31,773 nt of DNA from an uncultured Nitrososphaerota archaeon (GTDB lineage: Bacteria; Bacillota; Clostridia; Oscillospirales; Ruminococcaceae). Positions 1-8,058 of the stretch are shown piece by piece (within the stretch, counting starts at the first letter, position 1; every line of letters begins with the position of its first letter). The notes beneath the pieces were generated by a model. That model did no database searches and was not told the DNA's origin. It was given only the letters and a program-made list of their open reading frames with translations. The translations under genes were made by a program, and so were the position numbers. The stretch covers positions 1 to 31,773 of the forward strand of contig CAKXAF010000003.1 in NCBI GenBank assembly GCA_934869045.1, in the 5' to 3' direction.

Positions 1-247
1 CCACGACAGCCCGGGTACTGATGGCGATATTGGCCACCCCCCGGCTCCCGCAGGTAATGGCCACCCGCATCCCCGCTCGGATCCGGGACCGCATCGGCTC
101 CAGCTCCCGCTGTACCAGAGCCGGGATCTCCTCCGGCTCAATGTGGCTGTGGTCCAGCTTCTGGCGGACCTTCACCATTCTGGGCAGCTCCGTCGCGGAG
201 GCCAGCTTGGTCACAACATTTCCCTCTTTGTTCGTACTCAGCGCCAT
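1..247 (-). CDS. LarA/DUF2088-like protein, N-terminal part (cut by window edge)
   Basis: Only the first 82 residues are present; the rest lies beyond the left edge. The fragment contains a PRMVKVRQKLD segment and a VAITCGSRGVANIAI segment near residues 62-76. That Gly-rich pattern is typical of the N-terminal domain of lactate-racemase-like (LarA/DUF2088) proteins. LarA uses a nickel-pincer cofactor to racemise 2-hydroxy acids, but many relatives have unknown substrates, so the reaction here is open. The start is set by a GAGGTGA ribosome site that overlaps the TGA of the upstream uxaA gene, so the two are probably translationally coupled. As the third gene after uxaB and uxaA, it may act on a sugar-acid (inference). 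Family assignment is moderate because the metal-binding histidines are outside the window. Confidence 0.62.
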   Translation of the reverse strand, partial: MALSTNKEGNVVTKLASATELPRMVKVRQKLDHSHIEPEEIPALVQRELEPMRSRIRAGMRVAITCGSRGVANIAISTRAVV

Positions 248-261
248 ATTGCTTCACCTCA

Positions 262-1731
262 TCACAGGATCACACCGTCTTTAAACAGCATGATCTCCCG
301 ATCGTTGTTTTCTTCATTTCGGGTGCTGACCCGGCCGGAGGCCACGTCCAGCACCAACTGCCACAGCTCCCGGGCCGGCTCGTCCATCGATCCCCGCTCC
401 AACACCGCCCCGGCATTGAAGTCCATCCAATTCGGCTTCCGGTGGAACAGGGCGCTGTTGGAGGCGATCTTGATGGTCGGGACCGCGGTGCCCAGCGGGT
501 TGCCCCGCCCGGTGGTAAACAGAAGCACCTGTGCCTGGCTGGCCAGCAGGTTGGTGATGGATACACTGTCATTCCCCGGCCCGGTCATCAGATTCAGGCC
601 GGGCTTACAGCACACCTGCCCCATCTCCAGGGTGTCGGTCACCACCGCGTGACCACCCTTTTGGATACACCCCAGAGATTTCTCCTCCAGCGTCGTGATC
701 CCACCCCGCTTGTTACCCGGAGAGGGATTTTCATAGATAGGCTGGTCATAGCGGATATAGTATTCTTTAAAGGAGTTTATCATATGGACGATCTTTTGGA
801 AGGTATCCACTGAATCTGCCCGGTTCATCAGCTGGGTCTCTGCCCCAAACATCTCCGGCACCTCGGTGAGCAGCACCGTTCCCCCCTCTGCGGTCAGCCG
901 GTCGGAGAAAGCTCCCACCGCCGGGTTGGCTGTAATGCCTGAAAATCCATCGGAGCCGCCGCATTTCAACCCGATGACCAGCTCTGATGCAGGAATATCC
1001 ACCCGCCGGTCGCCGGCTGCTGCGCCGCAGAGTTCCCGGAGCATGGCCAGTCCTGCGGTCATCTCGTCCTCCGCGTCCTGACAGTTCAAAAACTTTACCC
1101 GCTCCGGATCCACTTCTCCCAGTATCGTCCGAAAGGCGGCAATGTTGTTGTTTTCGCACCCCAGTCCCAGCACCAGCACCCCTCCGGCATTGGGGTGGCG
1201 CACCAGCCCAGCCAGGGCCTTCTGGGTGTTAAGATGGTCCTCTCCCAGCTGGGAGCAGCCGTAGGGATGGGGAAACGCATAGACTCCGCTGACGCTTCCG
1301 GTGCAGAAAGCTGCGGCCTTTTCCGCCAGTTTCTGGGCCACCGAATTGACGCAGCCCACTGTGGGCAGAATCCAGATTTCGTTGCGGATTCCCGCCTTCC
1401 CTGATTTCCGCCGGAATCCCTGGAAGGTTCGGGGGGGCTTCCGCGCCTCTGACAGGGGGACCGGATCGTACCGGTATTCCAGCACCCCAGAAAGACCGGT
1501 CTTCAGGTTGTGGGTGTGCACCCATTCTCCGGGACGGATATCCTGACGGGCCGTTCCAATCGGCGCGCCGTATTTGATGATCGCTTCTCCTGCCGCGATG
1601 GGGGACAGTGCCACCTTGTGTCCCGCCGGAACGTCTTCCTCCAGCCGGATCCCGCGGGCTTCCGTCCCTTTTTTCATCCCGTGGAGAACCACCGCCACAT
1701 TGTCCGCCGGGTGAATCTTTAGAATATCCAT
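262..1731 (-). CDS. uxaA: Altronate dehydratase (UxaA family)
   Basis: 489 residues, close to the usual full-length UxaA (about 495). It dehydrates D-altronate to 2-keto-3-deoxygluconate in cytoplasmic galacturonate catabolism. An N-terminal SAF-type domain (about residues 8-80, with HKVALSPIAAGEAIIKYG) is followed by a linker and the large D-galactarate dehydratase/altronate hydrolase domain (about 105-480). The latter shows conserved blocks LPTVGCVN, GCSQLGED, GLGCENNN and LKCGGSDGFSGITANPA. The cysteines in these blocks are candidate metal or Fe-S ligands of the family. The start lies 1 bp downstream of the uxaB stop, and its GGAGGA ribosome site is inside the uxaB end, which indicates tight coupling. 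The pairing with tagaturonate reductase supports altronate rather than galactarate as substrate. Confidence 0.93.
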   Translation of the reverse strand: MDILKIHPADNVAVVLHGMKKGTEARGIRLEEDVPAGHKVALSPIAAGEAIIKYGAPIGTARQDIRPGEWVHTHNLKTGLSGVLEYRYDPVPLSEARKPPRTFQGFRRKSGKAGIRNEIWILPTVGCVNSVAQKLAEKAAAFCTGSVSGVYAFPHPYGCSQLGEDHLNTQKALAGLVRHPNAGGVLVLGLGCENNNIAAFRTILGEVDPERVKFLNCQDAEDEMTAGLAMLRELCGAAAGDRRVDIPASELVIGLKCGGSDGFSGITANPAVGAFSDRLTAEGGTVLLTEVPEMFGAETQLMNRADSVDTFQKIVHMINSFKEYYIRYDQPIYENPSPGNKRGGITTLEEKSLGCIQKGGHAVVTDTLEMGQVCCKPGLNLMTGPGNDSVSITNLLASQAQVLLFTTGRGNPLGTAVPTIKIASNSALFHRKPNWMDFNAGAVLERGSMDEPARELWQLVLDVASGRVSTRNEENNDREIMLFKDGVIL

Positions 1732-1732
1732 C

Positions 1733-3196
1733 TCATTCCTCCGCCGCTTTCCGGAAGGCCTCCGACATCCCCGCGTCCCGGATGACCCGGAACCAGTCCT
1801 CCGCCGTCTCCGTGAATCCGGGAACTTCCGTCAGATCCTCGCCCCAGAAGTCCGTCCTTGCCGCCAGCTTTGCAATCAGCCCGTCCGGCTCTCCTGCGTT
1901 TTCCGCAAAAAAGTCCAGCACCGCTGCATTGTCCAGAATCGGGTAGGAAATCCCGTCCCGTTCTCCAAAGAATCCGTCTTCCCTCCGCTTTCCGCAGTAA
2001 AACGCCGCCAGCGCCGCGAAGGAGAAGGTCAGGCAGCGGGGAAGCGCCCCGTTTTTTTGGAAAGAATCCAGCAGGCTGGGCAAAACCCGGGCTTTCCACT
2101 TGGAAACGGAGTTCAGGCAGATGGAGAGTAATGCATGATCGATGAAGGGGTTGTCGAACCGCTCGATGACCGACGCGGCGAACTTCCGCACCTCATCCGC
2201 CGGGAGGTCCACCGTGGGGAGGATCTCCTCCTGGAGCGTCCGGTCCAGGTACTTGCGGATCACCGGGTCATGCATGCAGTCCCGGACGATGTCCTGGCCC
2301 GCCAGGAACGCCCCCGGCACCATGGCCGTGTGGGCGCCGTTGAGGATGCGCACCTTTCGGTCGCGGTAGGGCTTCAGCCTCCTGGTAAAGACCACCGGCA
2401 GCCCCGCCTGGTCCAGGGGGAACCGGTGCTGGGCCTCGTCGGGATCCTCAGACTCGATGACCCACAGCGCAAATGGCTCTCCCACGTCCAGCAGTTCATC
2501 CCGGTAACCAAGCGTCTCCCAAATGGCTTCTGCTTCCCCCTTGGGATAGCCGGTGACGATCCGATCCACCAGCGTGGAGCAGAAGCGGCAGCTTTTCTTC
2601 ACCCATGCGGCGAACGCTGGCTCCAGCCCCCAGCGGACGATGAGCTTTTCCGCGCATTCCCTCAGCCTTCCGCCGTTGTTCTCAATCAGCTCCACCGGCA
2701 GCAGCATCACGCCCTTTTCCGGGTCGCCGGAGAAGGCCTTCCACCTCTCGTGGAGGAACCGCACCAGCTTTCCGGGATAACTGGCAGGCGGATCTGCATC
2801 GTAGCGGTCGTTTTCGTCGTAGACAATGCCCGCCTCCGTGGTATTGGAGACGATGATCTCAACGGTTTCCATCCTGGCCAGGGCCAGAAAGCGGTCAAAT
2901 TCCCCGTGGGCGGCCACCGCTTCCTGCGCTGCGGTGACGATGCGCCGGGTCTCCACGGCCTGGCCGTTTTCCCGCCCTCGAAGAAGCACGGTGTAGAGGC
3001 AGTCCTGTTTGCGGAACCGCTCCAGATCACCGTAGGGGATGGGCTTGACCAGAGCGACCCCGCTGTCCAGCACGCCTTTTTCATTGGCAATGTCTACCAT
3101 CCAGTCCACGAAGGCCCGCAGGAAATTTCCCTCCCCGAATTGGACGATCCGAACCGGCCGTTCCTTTTTTTGTACCATGTCCTGTATCTGTTTCAT
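1733..3196 (-). CDS. uxaB: Tagaturonate reductase (altronate oxidoreductase, UxaB)
   Basis: 487 residues, matching the UxaB branch of the mannitol dehydrogenase family (about 480). It reduces D-tagaturonate to D-altronate with NADH. The N-terminal Rossmann segment IVQFGEGNFLRAFVDWMVD (about residues 18-36) has the family glycine pattern. The C-terminal half contains KVRILNGAHTAMVPGA (about 280-295), the Lys-Asn-His active-site region of polyol dehydrogenases. It is transcribed with uxaA and separated from the upstream NagB-like gene by 182 bp holding a hairpin and a convincing promoter, so it probably starts a sub-operon. The glucuronate-branch homologue UxuB (fructuronate reductase) is the main alternative. 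The UxaA neighbour favours UxaB. No uronate isomerase (UxaC) lies in the window. Confidence 0.93.
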   Translation of the reverse strand: MKQIQDMVQKKERPVRIVQFGEGNFLRAFVDWMVDIANEKGVLDSGVALVKPIPYGDLERFRKQDCLYTVLLRGRENGQAVETRRIVTAAQEAVAAHGEFDRFLALARMETVEIIVSNTTEAGIVYDENDRYDADPPASYPGKLVRFLHERWKAFSGDPEKGVMLLPVELIENNGGRLRECAEKLIVRWGLEPAFAAWVKKSCRFCSTLVDRIVTGYPKGEAEAIWETLGYRDELLDVGEPFALWVIESEDPDEAQHRFPLDQAGLPVVFTRRLKPYRDRKVRILNGAHTAMVPGAFLAGQDIVRDCMHDPVIRKYLDRTLQEEILPTVDLPADEVRKFAASVIERFDNPFIDHALLSICLNSVSKWKARVLPSLLDSFQKNGALPRCLTFSFAALAAFYCGKRREDGFFGERDGISYPILDNAAVLDFFAENAGEPDGLIAKLAARTDFWGEDLTEVPGFTETAEDWFRVIRDAGMSEAFRKAAEE

Positions 3197-3258
3197 ATCG
3201 TTTCCTTTCCAGCGGCGCCCGCAGGGCGGCTTTGTGAAGATGTTGGGTGCTTTTCTTT

Positions 3259-3287
3259 ATTGTATATCGATTGGGCTGCCATGTCCA
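3259..3287 (-). promoter_or_regulatory. Sigma-A-type promoter of uxaB-uxaA
   Basis: On the minus strand, TGGACA (3282-3287) is followed by exactly 17 bp and TACAAT (3259-3264). Both hexamers match consensus at five of six positions. Transcription would begin near 3252, about 55 nt before the uxaB start. This lets uxaBA be expressed independently of the transporter operon upstream. No clear operator palindrome is visible here. Confidence 0.7.
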
Positions 3288-3319
3288 GCCGCAAAAAATC
3301 CGATCTTTTCAAAACCGAA

Positions 3320-3346
3320 GGAAAACGTCCCGCCGGGACGTTTTCC
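3320..3346 (-). terminator. Hairpin between the NagB-like gene and uxaB
   Basis: Perfect 12-bp inverted repeat (3320-3331 with 3335-3346) around a 3-nt loop. On the minus strand it is preceded by five A and followed by TTCGGTTTT, a moderate U-tract. On the plus strand the T-run is better, but no plus-strand gene ends here. It probably terminates or attenuates the transporter operon before uxaB. Confidence 0.65.
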
Positions 3347-3378
3347 TTTTTGCTTATTGAAGAAGCGGACAGGGGGCT

Positions 3379-4146
3379 TTACTTTTCCAGCGTATAGCTG
3401 CATCCGGCCGCCGCACGGATCTTTTCTTCCTTTACCTTGGCAAAGGAATCCTCGTCGGCAAATAAAGTGAAGTCCGGGTGACCCTTGAGGATAGTTGCAG
3501 GAATGCGGTTGGTTTCGTCGTTTTCCAGGGTCTTCTGGATGGCGTCAGCTTTGACCGCATAGGGCACGCAGGAGACGATGCGCCGGCACTGGAGAATCTG
3601 ATAGACAGTCATGGAAACCGCCTGCTTGGGGACCTCATCCACATTGGCGAACCATCCCTCATGGACCTGCTGGTTTTTGCAGGTATCGTTGAGATTTACG
3701 ACGATGTATGCCTCTCGGGTATCAAAATCAGCAGGAGGATCGTTAAAGGCGATGTGCGCGTTTTCACCAATGCCGATGAGCCCCACGTCCACCGGTTTTT
3801 CCCGCAGCGCTGCCGTGATACCGGCGATGCCCTCCGGCGTGCCGTCTACCAGGTACGCGGCCTTGGGATGAACCTTTTCAACAAATCGTTCCCGCAGATA
3901 CTTGCGGAAGCTGGCGATGTGGGTTTCCGGAAGGCCGACATATTCGTCCAGATGGAACATTTCCACCTTGGACCAGTCCACCGGCTTCTGCACCAGCGCC
4001 TCGATTGTGGTGAGCTGCGAAGCGCCTGTGGAAAGGACGACCCGGGCCTCTCCCTTTTCGGCGATACACTGATTGAGGATCCCGGCGACATATTCTGCCG
4101 CCTGTTCCCCCAAAGCTTTTGCATCTTTGCTGACAATGATTTTCAT
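3379..4146 (-). CDS. Glucosamine-6-phosphate deaminase (NagB) family protein with altered active site
   Basis: 255 residues, the usual NagB length. The family converts glucosamine-6-phosphate to fructose-6-phosphate and ammonia. The fold is recognisable from VVLSTGASQ (36-44), FHLDEYVGLP (64-73) with the catalytic-type Asp67, and GIGENAHIAFNDPP (125-138). In canonical NagB the last motif carries Asp-Gly-His and a Glu. Here Asp is Asn129, Gly is Ala130 and Glu is Asp136, while His131 is kept. This variant occurs in NagB-like proteins of uncertain activity, so the substrate may be another phosphorylated amino- or keto-sugar. It is the last gene of the transporter operon, 19 bp after the esterase, with an AGGAAGG ribosome site, and is followed by a hairpin. 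Confidence 0.8.
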   Translation of the reverse strand: MKIIVSKDAKALGEQAAEYVAGILNQCIAEKGEARVVLSTGASQLTTIEALVQKPVDWSKVEMFHLDEYVGLPETHIASFRKYLRERFVEKVHPKAAYLVDGTPEGIAGITAALREKPVDVGLIGIGENAHIAFNDPPADFDTREAYIVVNLNDTCKNQQVHEGWFANVDEVPKQAVSMTVYQILQCRRIVSCVPYAVKADAIQKTLENDETNRIPATILKGHPDFTLFADEDSFAKVKEEKIRAAAGCSYTLEK

Positions 4147-4165
4147 AGCGGTTTTCCTTCCTCTT

Positions 4166-6106
4166 TTAAATGTTCCAGCTGTCCAGATCCCCGGTGTCCA
4201 AGTGGTGGAGGATTCCTGGCAGGAGGATTTCCATTAACGTTTCTGTAGCATAATACTTTGTCTGAACAAGCTCCGAAAAACTGCCGAATTCTTTTTCTGC
4301 CTGGACCGGCGTCCTGCGCGGAGCCAGCAGCGCCGCAATTTTCGCGTAGACGCTTCCGGCTCCGCAGCCATAAAGTTCCGTGTCTTCCCCAGAGGCATCT
4401 TCGAATTCCCTGGCCATCTCCACTGCCCGCAGCACGTCGTAGCACCGCATGGCACAGAGGCTGTCACCCAGTCGGATCAGTTCGCTGGCAAGGACATACA
4501 TCGTGCCAAACCGCCCCGAAAGTTCTTCGCCCCCCAGAGGGTAAGGCCGTACCGCGCCAACCCCCAGCGGGTCGACCACCAGCACGATCCGGCCCCGGGC
4601 GCAGGTTTCCCGGATCCAGTCCTCATGCTCCGCCGCCGCCCGGGTGCCGTCGTCCCAGACCGCCACGGTTACGGGCAGCTTCTGCCCGTCAAAGGCCGCG
4701 CTCCGGAAGGCCGCCGCCGTCGTCAGCCGCCCCTCCTCCGCCGCCCACAGGCACTTCCAGCACCGGATGCCGTCCTCCAGCATCCGTTCCACGCAGCGCA
4801 GATAGAAAGGCGCCGGCTTCCGGTCCCGGAAAACCTGCTCCCGCAGCCATTCCTTCGCTTCCCTCCGCCGGATTTCCGGAGCGGATTTCCGGCGACGTTC
4901 CTCCAGCTCCCGTGCCCGCTTGGCATTTTCCCTCTGGATCGTGGCGGTGTTTGGATATTCCCGAAGCAGCTGTCCGCCTGGAACGCATTCCAGTTCCTCC
5001 CGTTTCAGAAGCCTCGGGGCCGTCTCCGGGGGCCGGGAGAGCCCAAATACCTCTGCAAAAAAGGCGGCGGCACGGCGTGCCAGAGGGTCACTGTACTGGT
5101 GCTCGCACCGGTCTGTGACCAGTATAGGCCACTTTGGGTTCCCCAGAATATCCCAGTACCGCCGGGCACGTTCCACGGTGCGCGCTGTTCCGTCCATGGG
5201 GAAGAAGTCGTATTCCACCCCCAGAACCAGTACCGGTCGGGGCGCGGCGGCCAGCAGGATATCCTCGTGATCGATTCCCAGTTTTGTCAGCCCGGGCCAG
5301 ATCTGTTCGGCGTCCTGGGCCTTTCCGGACCGGAGAATGGCCGTTCCGCTGGTGAGGAAGGTCCCTGGTGCGGCGGCGGCGATCCGCCGGTCAGCCAGCA
5401 TTACCAGGGAGGTCTGTGTTCCGCCTCCGGAATTCCCTGTGACGCCGATGCGTTCCGGATCCACCTCATCCCGGGAGCAGAGATAGTCGATCCCGCCCAT
5501 GGCATCAGCCAGGAAGTATCGGGCCAGGCTGTCGCCCAACAACCAGCAGGGCTTGCCGGCATAGTCATGTTCCGCCGTGGCGCCGGGGATCCGCAGTCCT
5601 CCTGTCTCCGGCTCAAAATACTCAAAGCGTTCGCCCTGTCCCACCGGGTCCATGGCAAGCACCGCCATTCCCCCCCGGACTAGCCGCTGGCAGACGTTTT
5701 GGTAGAACGGATACGCCTTTCCGTCTTCTGTGTGCCCGCAGAGGAACAGCACTGCCGGGATCTTCCCTTCCCGCCTGTCCGGTAGGTAAAAGTTCGCCGT
5801 AATCTGCGCTCCGGGTCGGGCCTCGAACAGCACCTTCTCGATTTGGAAGCCGTCCGCCTTTTGCGTCCCGGTGGTCCGGGCATTCAGACGAGCGCCTTTT
5901 TCCGGCAGGCCGCCTAAGGCGTCCAGCAGCTTTTGCCGGACAAATTCCTGCCTCGTCCGGACGTCCTCCGGGCAGGAGATGGCATCGCGCTCCCGGTCGC
6001 CCTTTCGCAGCGCCTCCTCCACACGCCGGAACACACCGTCCCGCATTTGATTGCGTACATCGTGGAAGGTCCACTCCCGCAACAGGCTCTGTTGGCAGAA
6101 TTCCAT
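4166..6106 (-). CDS. Acetylxylan-esterase-like alpha/beta hydrolase, two-part protein
   Basis: 646 residues. The N-terminal half is an alpha/beta hydrolase of the acetyl xylan esterase/dienelactone hydrolase type. Its nucleophile is Ser226 in GNSGGG, the probable acid is Asp300 (GVEYDFFP) and the probable base is His336 (CEHQYSD); the oxyanion-side block is PAVLFLCGH (118-126). About 290 further residues follow. They include charged helical sequence near 380-430 and a second alpha/beta-like region (VTVAVWDDG, IVLVVDPLGVG, YGCGAGSVYAKI) that lacks a GxSxG serine and looks degenerate. No signal peptide is visible, so it should act in the cytoplasm on imported fragments, probably removing ester groups from oligosaccharides. 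It follows the ABC permease by 14 bp, and the nucleotide context ends in an AGGAGGTTCCGTC-type ribosome site. Confidence 0.8.
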   Translation of the reverse strand: MEFCQQSLLREWTFHDVRNQMRDGVFRRVEEALRKGDRERDAISCPEDVRTRQEFVRQKLLDALGGLPEKGARLNARTTGTQKADGFQIEKVLFEARPGAQITANFYLPDRREGKIPAVLFLCGHTEDGKAYPFYQNVCQRLVRGGMAVLAMDPVGQGERFEYFEPETGGLRIPGATAEHDYAGKPCWLLGDSLARYFLADAMGGIDYLCSRDEVDPERIGVTGNSGGGTQTSLVMLADRRIAAAAPGTFLTSGTAILRSGKAQDAEQIWPGLTKLGIDHEDILLAAAPRPVLVLGVEYDFFPMDGTARTVERARRYWDILGNPKWPILVTDRCEHQYSDPLARRAAAFFAEVFGLSRPPETAPRLLKREELECVPGGQLLREYPNTATIQRENAKRARELEERRRKSAPEIRRREAKEWLREQVFRDRKPAPFYLRCVERMLEDGIRCWKCLWAAEEGRLTTAAAFRSAAFDGQKLPVTVAVWDDGTRAAAEHEDWIRETCARGRIVLVVDPLGVGAVRPYPLGGEELSGRFGTMYVLASELIRLGDSLCAMRCYDVLRAVEMAREFEDASGEDTELYGCGAGSVYAKIAALLAPRRTPVQAEKEFGSFSELVQTKYYATETLMEILLPGILHHLDTGDLDSWNI

Positions 6107-6120
6107 GACGGAACCTCCTT

Positions 6121-7020
6121 TTATTCCTTGATTGCGCCGATCATAACGCCCTGCGCAAAATACTTCTGCAAAAAGGGATACACGCAGAGGATGGGGACGA
6201 TAACGGCGATGATGGTCGCATATTTGGTCTGCATAGCGTTGACCGCCAGTTCTAAGGCATCCTGTCCGGCATCTGCCATGAGCTGCTGATTCTGCACCAG
6301 CAGCCGGACCAGATACATCTGAAGGGGCTGCAGGTCAAGGTCCGGCAGATACAGCAGCGCGCTGAAATAGGTGTTCCAGTGGGCCACTGCGTAAAAGAGC
6401 GTGAGAACCGCCAAGATCGGCTTGGAGATGGGAATAACGATCTTCAGCAGAATGGTCAAATCCCCCGCGCCGTCGATGGCCGCGGACTCGTTGAGGCTAT
6501 CCGGGAGCCCGGCGAAGAAGGTCCGTGCCATAATCATGTTGTATACGCTGATGGCTCCTGGGATCAGCATTGCCCATCGGGAATTGTATAGTCCCAGGTT
6601 TTTGATCAGCAGGAACGATGGGATCATGCCGCCGCTGAACAGCATGGTGAAGGTGACGAACATGGTGACCAGGTTCTTTCCCATAAATTTTTTCCGGGAC
6701 AGGGGATAGGCCAACATGGTGGTCATCACGACGTTGATGGCCGTACCAAATACCGTGTAGAAAATGGTGTTTCCATACGCTGTCCAAATCGCCTTCTCCG
6801 CGAAAACCTTCTGGTATGCGCCAAGGTTCAGTCCCACCGGATAAAGCCAGACCTCCTGCCGCATGACGCTGACCTTATCGCTGAGGGACATGCTGAGTAC
6901 GTAAAGGAAGGGATAGAGAGTGATAATGAACGCAATCACCATCATGAGAATCGTAAAAAAGTAAAACACGCGGTCCGACCAGGTTTCCCGGATTCTGTGC
7001 GGTTTGCTTCGAACTACCAT
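6121..7020 (-). CDS. Carbohydrate ABC transporter permease (LplC/YtcP type)
   Basis: 299 residues with six predicted membrane segments: about 20-42, 77-98, 112-134, 142-160, 190-212 and 262-280. The cytoplasmic EAA loop ESAAIDGAGDLTILLKIVIPISKP marks an inner-membrane CUT1 permease that contacts the ATPase. I chose ATG at 7020 because AGGAGGAGGG precedes it at normal distance. A GTG at 7039-7041 would extend the protein by seven residues and overlap the upstream stop, but it lacks a ribosome site of its own. It forms the transport complex with the adjacent permease and lipoprotein. As usual for this family, no ATPase is encoded nearby, so a shared MsmK-like ATPase is expected elsewhere. Confidence 0.93.
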   Translation of the reverse strand: MVVRSKPHRIRETWSDRVFYFFTILMMVIAFIITLYPFLYVLSMSLSDKVSVMRQEVWLYPVGLNLGAYQKVFAEKAIWTAYGNTIFYTVFGTAINVVMTTMLAYPLSRKKFMGKNLVTMFVTFTMLFSGGMIPSFLLIKNLGLYNSRWAMLIPGAISVYNMIMARTFFAGLPDSLNESAAIDGAGDLTILLKIVIPISKPILAVLTLFYAVAHWNTYFSALLYLPDLDLQPLQMYLVRLLVQNQQLMADAGQDALELAVNAMQTKYATIIAVIVPILCVYPFLQKYFAQGVMIGAIKE

Positions 7021-7034
7021 TTGACTCCCTCCTC

Positions 7035-7991
7035 CTACCACAGCGAAATGTCAGAAAGCTTTCGGCTGATCCGGTTCACCACAATAATCAGCAGCAGGTT
7101 AATAACAGAGTTAAACATTCCCACCGCCGTGCTGTAGCTCCACTGAGCGCCGACGATGCCCTGGCGGTAGACGTAGGTCGAGATGACGTCAGCCGTCTCA
7201 TAGGTCGCCGGGGAATACAACAGGTTGATCTTCTCAAACCCGACATTCATGATGCTTCCGCAGTTGAGGATGAGCATAATGATGGCCGTGGGCAGAATAC
7301 ACGGCAGCGTGATCCGGAACATGATTTGGAACCGCTTTGCGCCGTCGATGCGGGCCGCCTCGTAAAGCTGTGGATCCACTGCGGAAATCGCCGACAGGTA
7401 GATGATAGAGTTGTATCCGAAGTTCTGCCAGATGCCGGAGCCGATGTAGATGGTCCGGAACCATCCGGGCTCTGCCAAAAAGTTGATGGACTGCCCGCCC
7501 AGTGTGGTAATCATTGTATTGACGATCCCTTCATAAGGGCTCAGAAAGCTCTGCACGATTCCCACCAGAACCACGGTGGAGATAAAGTGTGGCATGTAGC
7601 TGACGGTCTGCACGGTTTTTTTAAAAATGCCGGGCCGCAGCTCGTTTAAAAACAGCGCGAACAGGATCGGGATCGGAAATCCCCACAGCAGGCCGTATAC
7701 GCTGATGAGGATGGTATTCCGCACCAGCCGCGGAAAAAACGGCGAGGTAAAAAACTGCTGGAAATGCTTCAGTCCGACCCACTCACTCCCAAAAAAGCCC
7801 TTGACTGGCCGGTAGTTTTGGAAGGCCATCGTCAATCCGCCCATAGGGATGTAACAGAAAATGATAAAGTATGCGATGCAGGGCAGAACCAGCATCCACA
7901 GCACCCGGTCCCGCTTCAGGCAGCGCAGTACCTCCGGCTGCGAATACCGGTGTTTCGTCCTGGTTTGAACGGAAATGGACTTCGCGTCCAT
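7035..7991 (-). CDS. Carbohydrate ABC transporter permease (LplB type)
   Basis: 318 residues. The N-terminal cytoplasmic tail ends in LRCLKRDRVLWMLVLPCIAYFIIFCYIPM, the typical first membrane segment of LplB/YtbP permeases; five further hydrophobic segments follow. The EAA loop is YEAARIDGAKRFQIMFRITLPCILP (about residues 215-240). It is the partner permease to the gene downstream, with 14 bp between its stop and that start codon. An AGGAGGG ribosome site precedes the start. The substrate is probably an oligosaccharide from a plant or mucin glycan, judging from the esterase, dehydrogenase and hexuronate genes in the same transcription unit (inference). Confidence 0.93.
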   Translation of the reverse strand: MDAKSISVQTRTKHRYSQPEVLRCLKRDRVLWMLVLPCIAYFIIFCYIPMGGLTMAFQNYRPVKGFFGSEWVGLKHFQQFFTSPFFPRLVRNTILISVYGLLWGFPIPILFALFLNELRPGIFKKTVQTVSYMPHFISTVVLVGIVQSFLSPYEGIVNTMITTLGGQSINFLAEPGWFRTIYIGSGIWQNFGYNSIIYLSAISAVDPQLYEAARIDGAKRFQIMFRITLPCILPTAIIMLILNCGSIMNVGFEKINLLYSPATYETADVISTYVYRQGIVGAQWSYSTAVGMFNSVINLLLIIVVNRISRKLSDISLW

Positions 7992-8058
7992 AGAAACCCT
8001 CTCCCTCCTGTCATGACGCGGGATACCGGCGTGAAACGGTATCCCGCATCACATTCGT

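Noticed and set aside
2135..3397. 420-residue open frame on the plus strand
   Set aside because: It lies opposite the well-supported uxaB gene, has no recognisable domain and no ribosome site; it is a high-GC antisense shadow.
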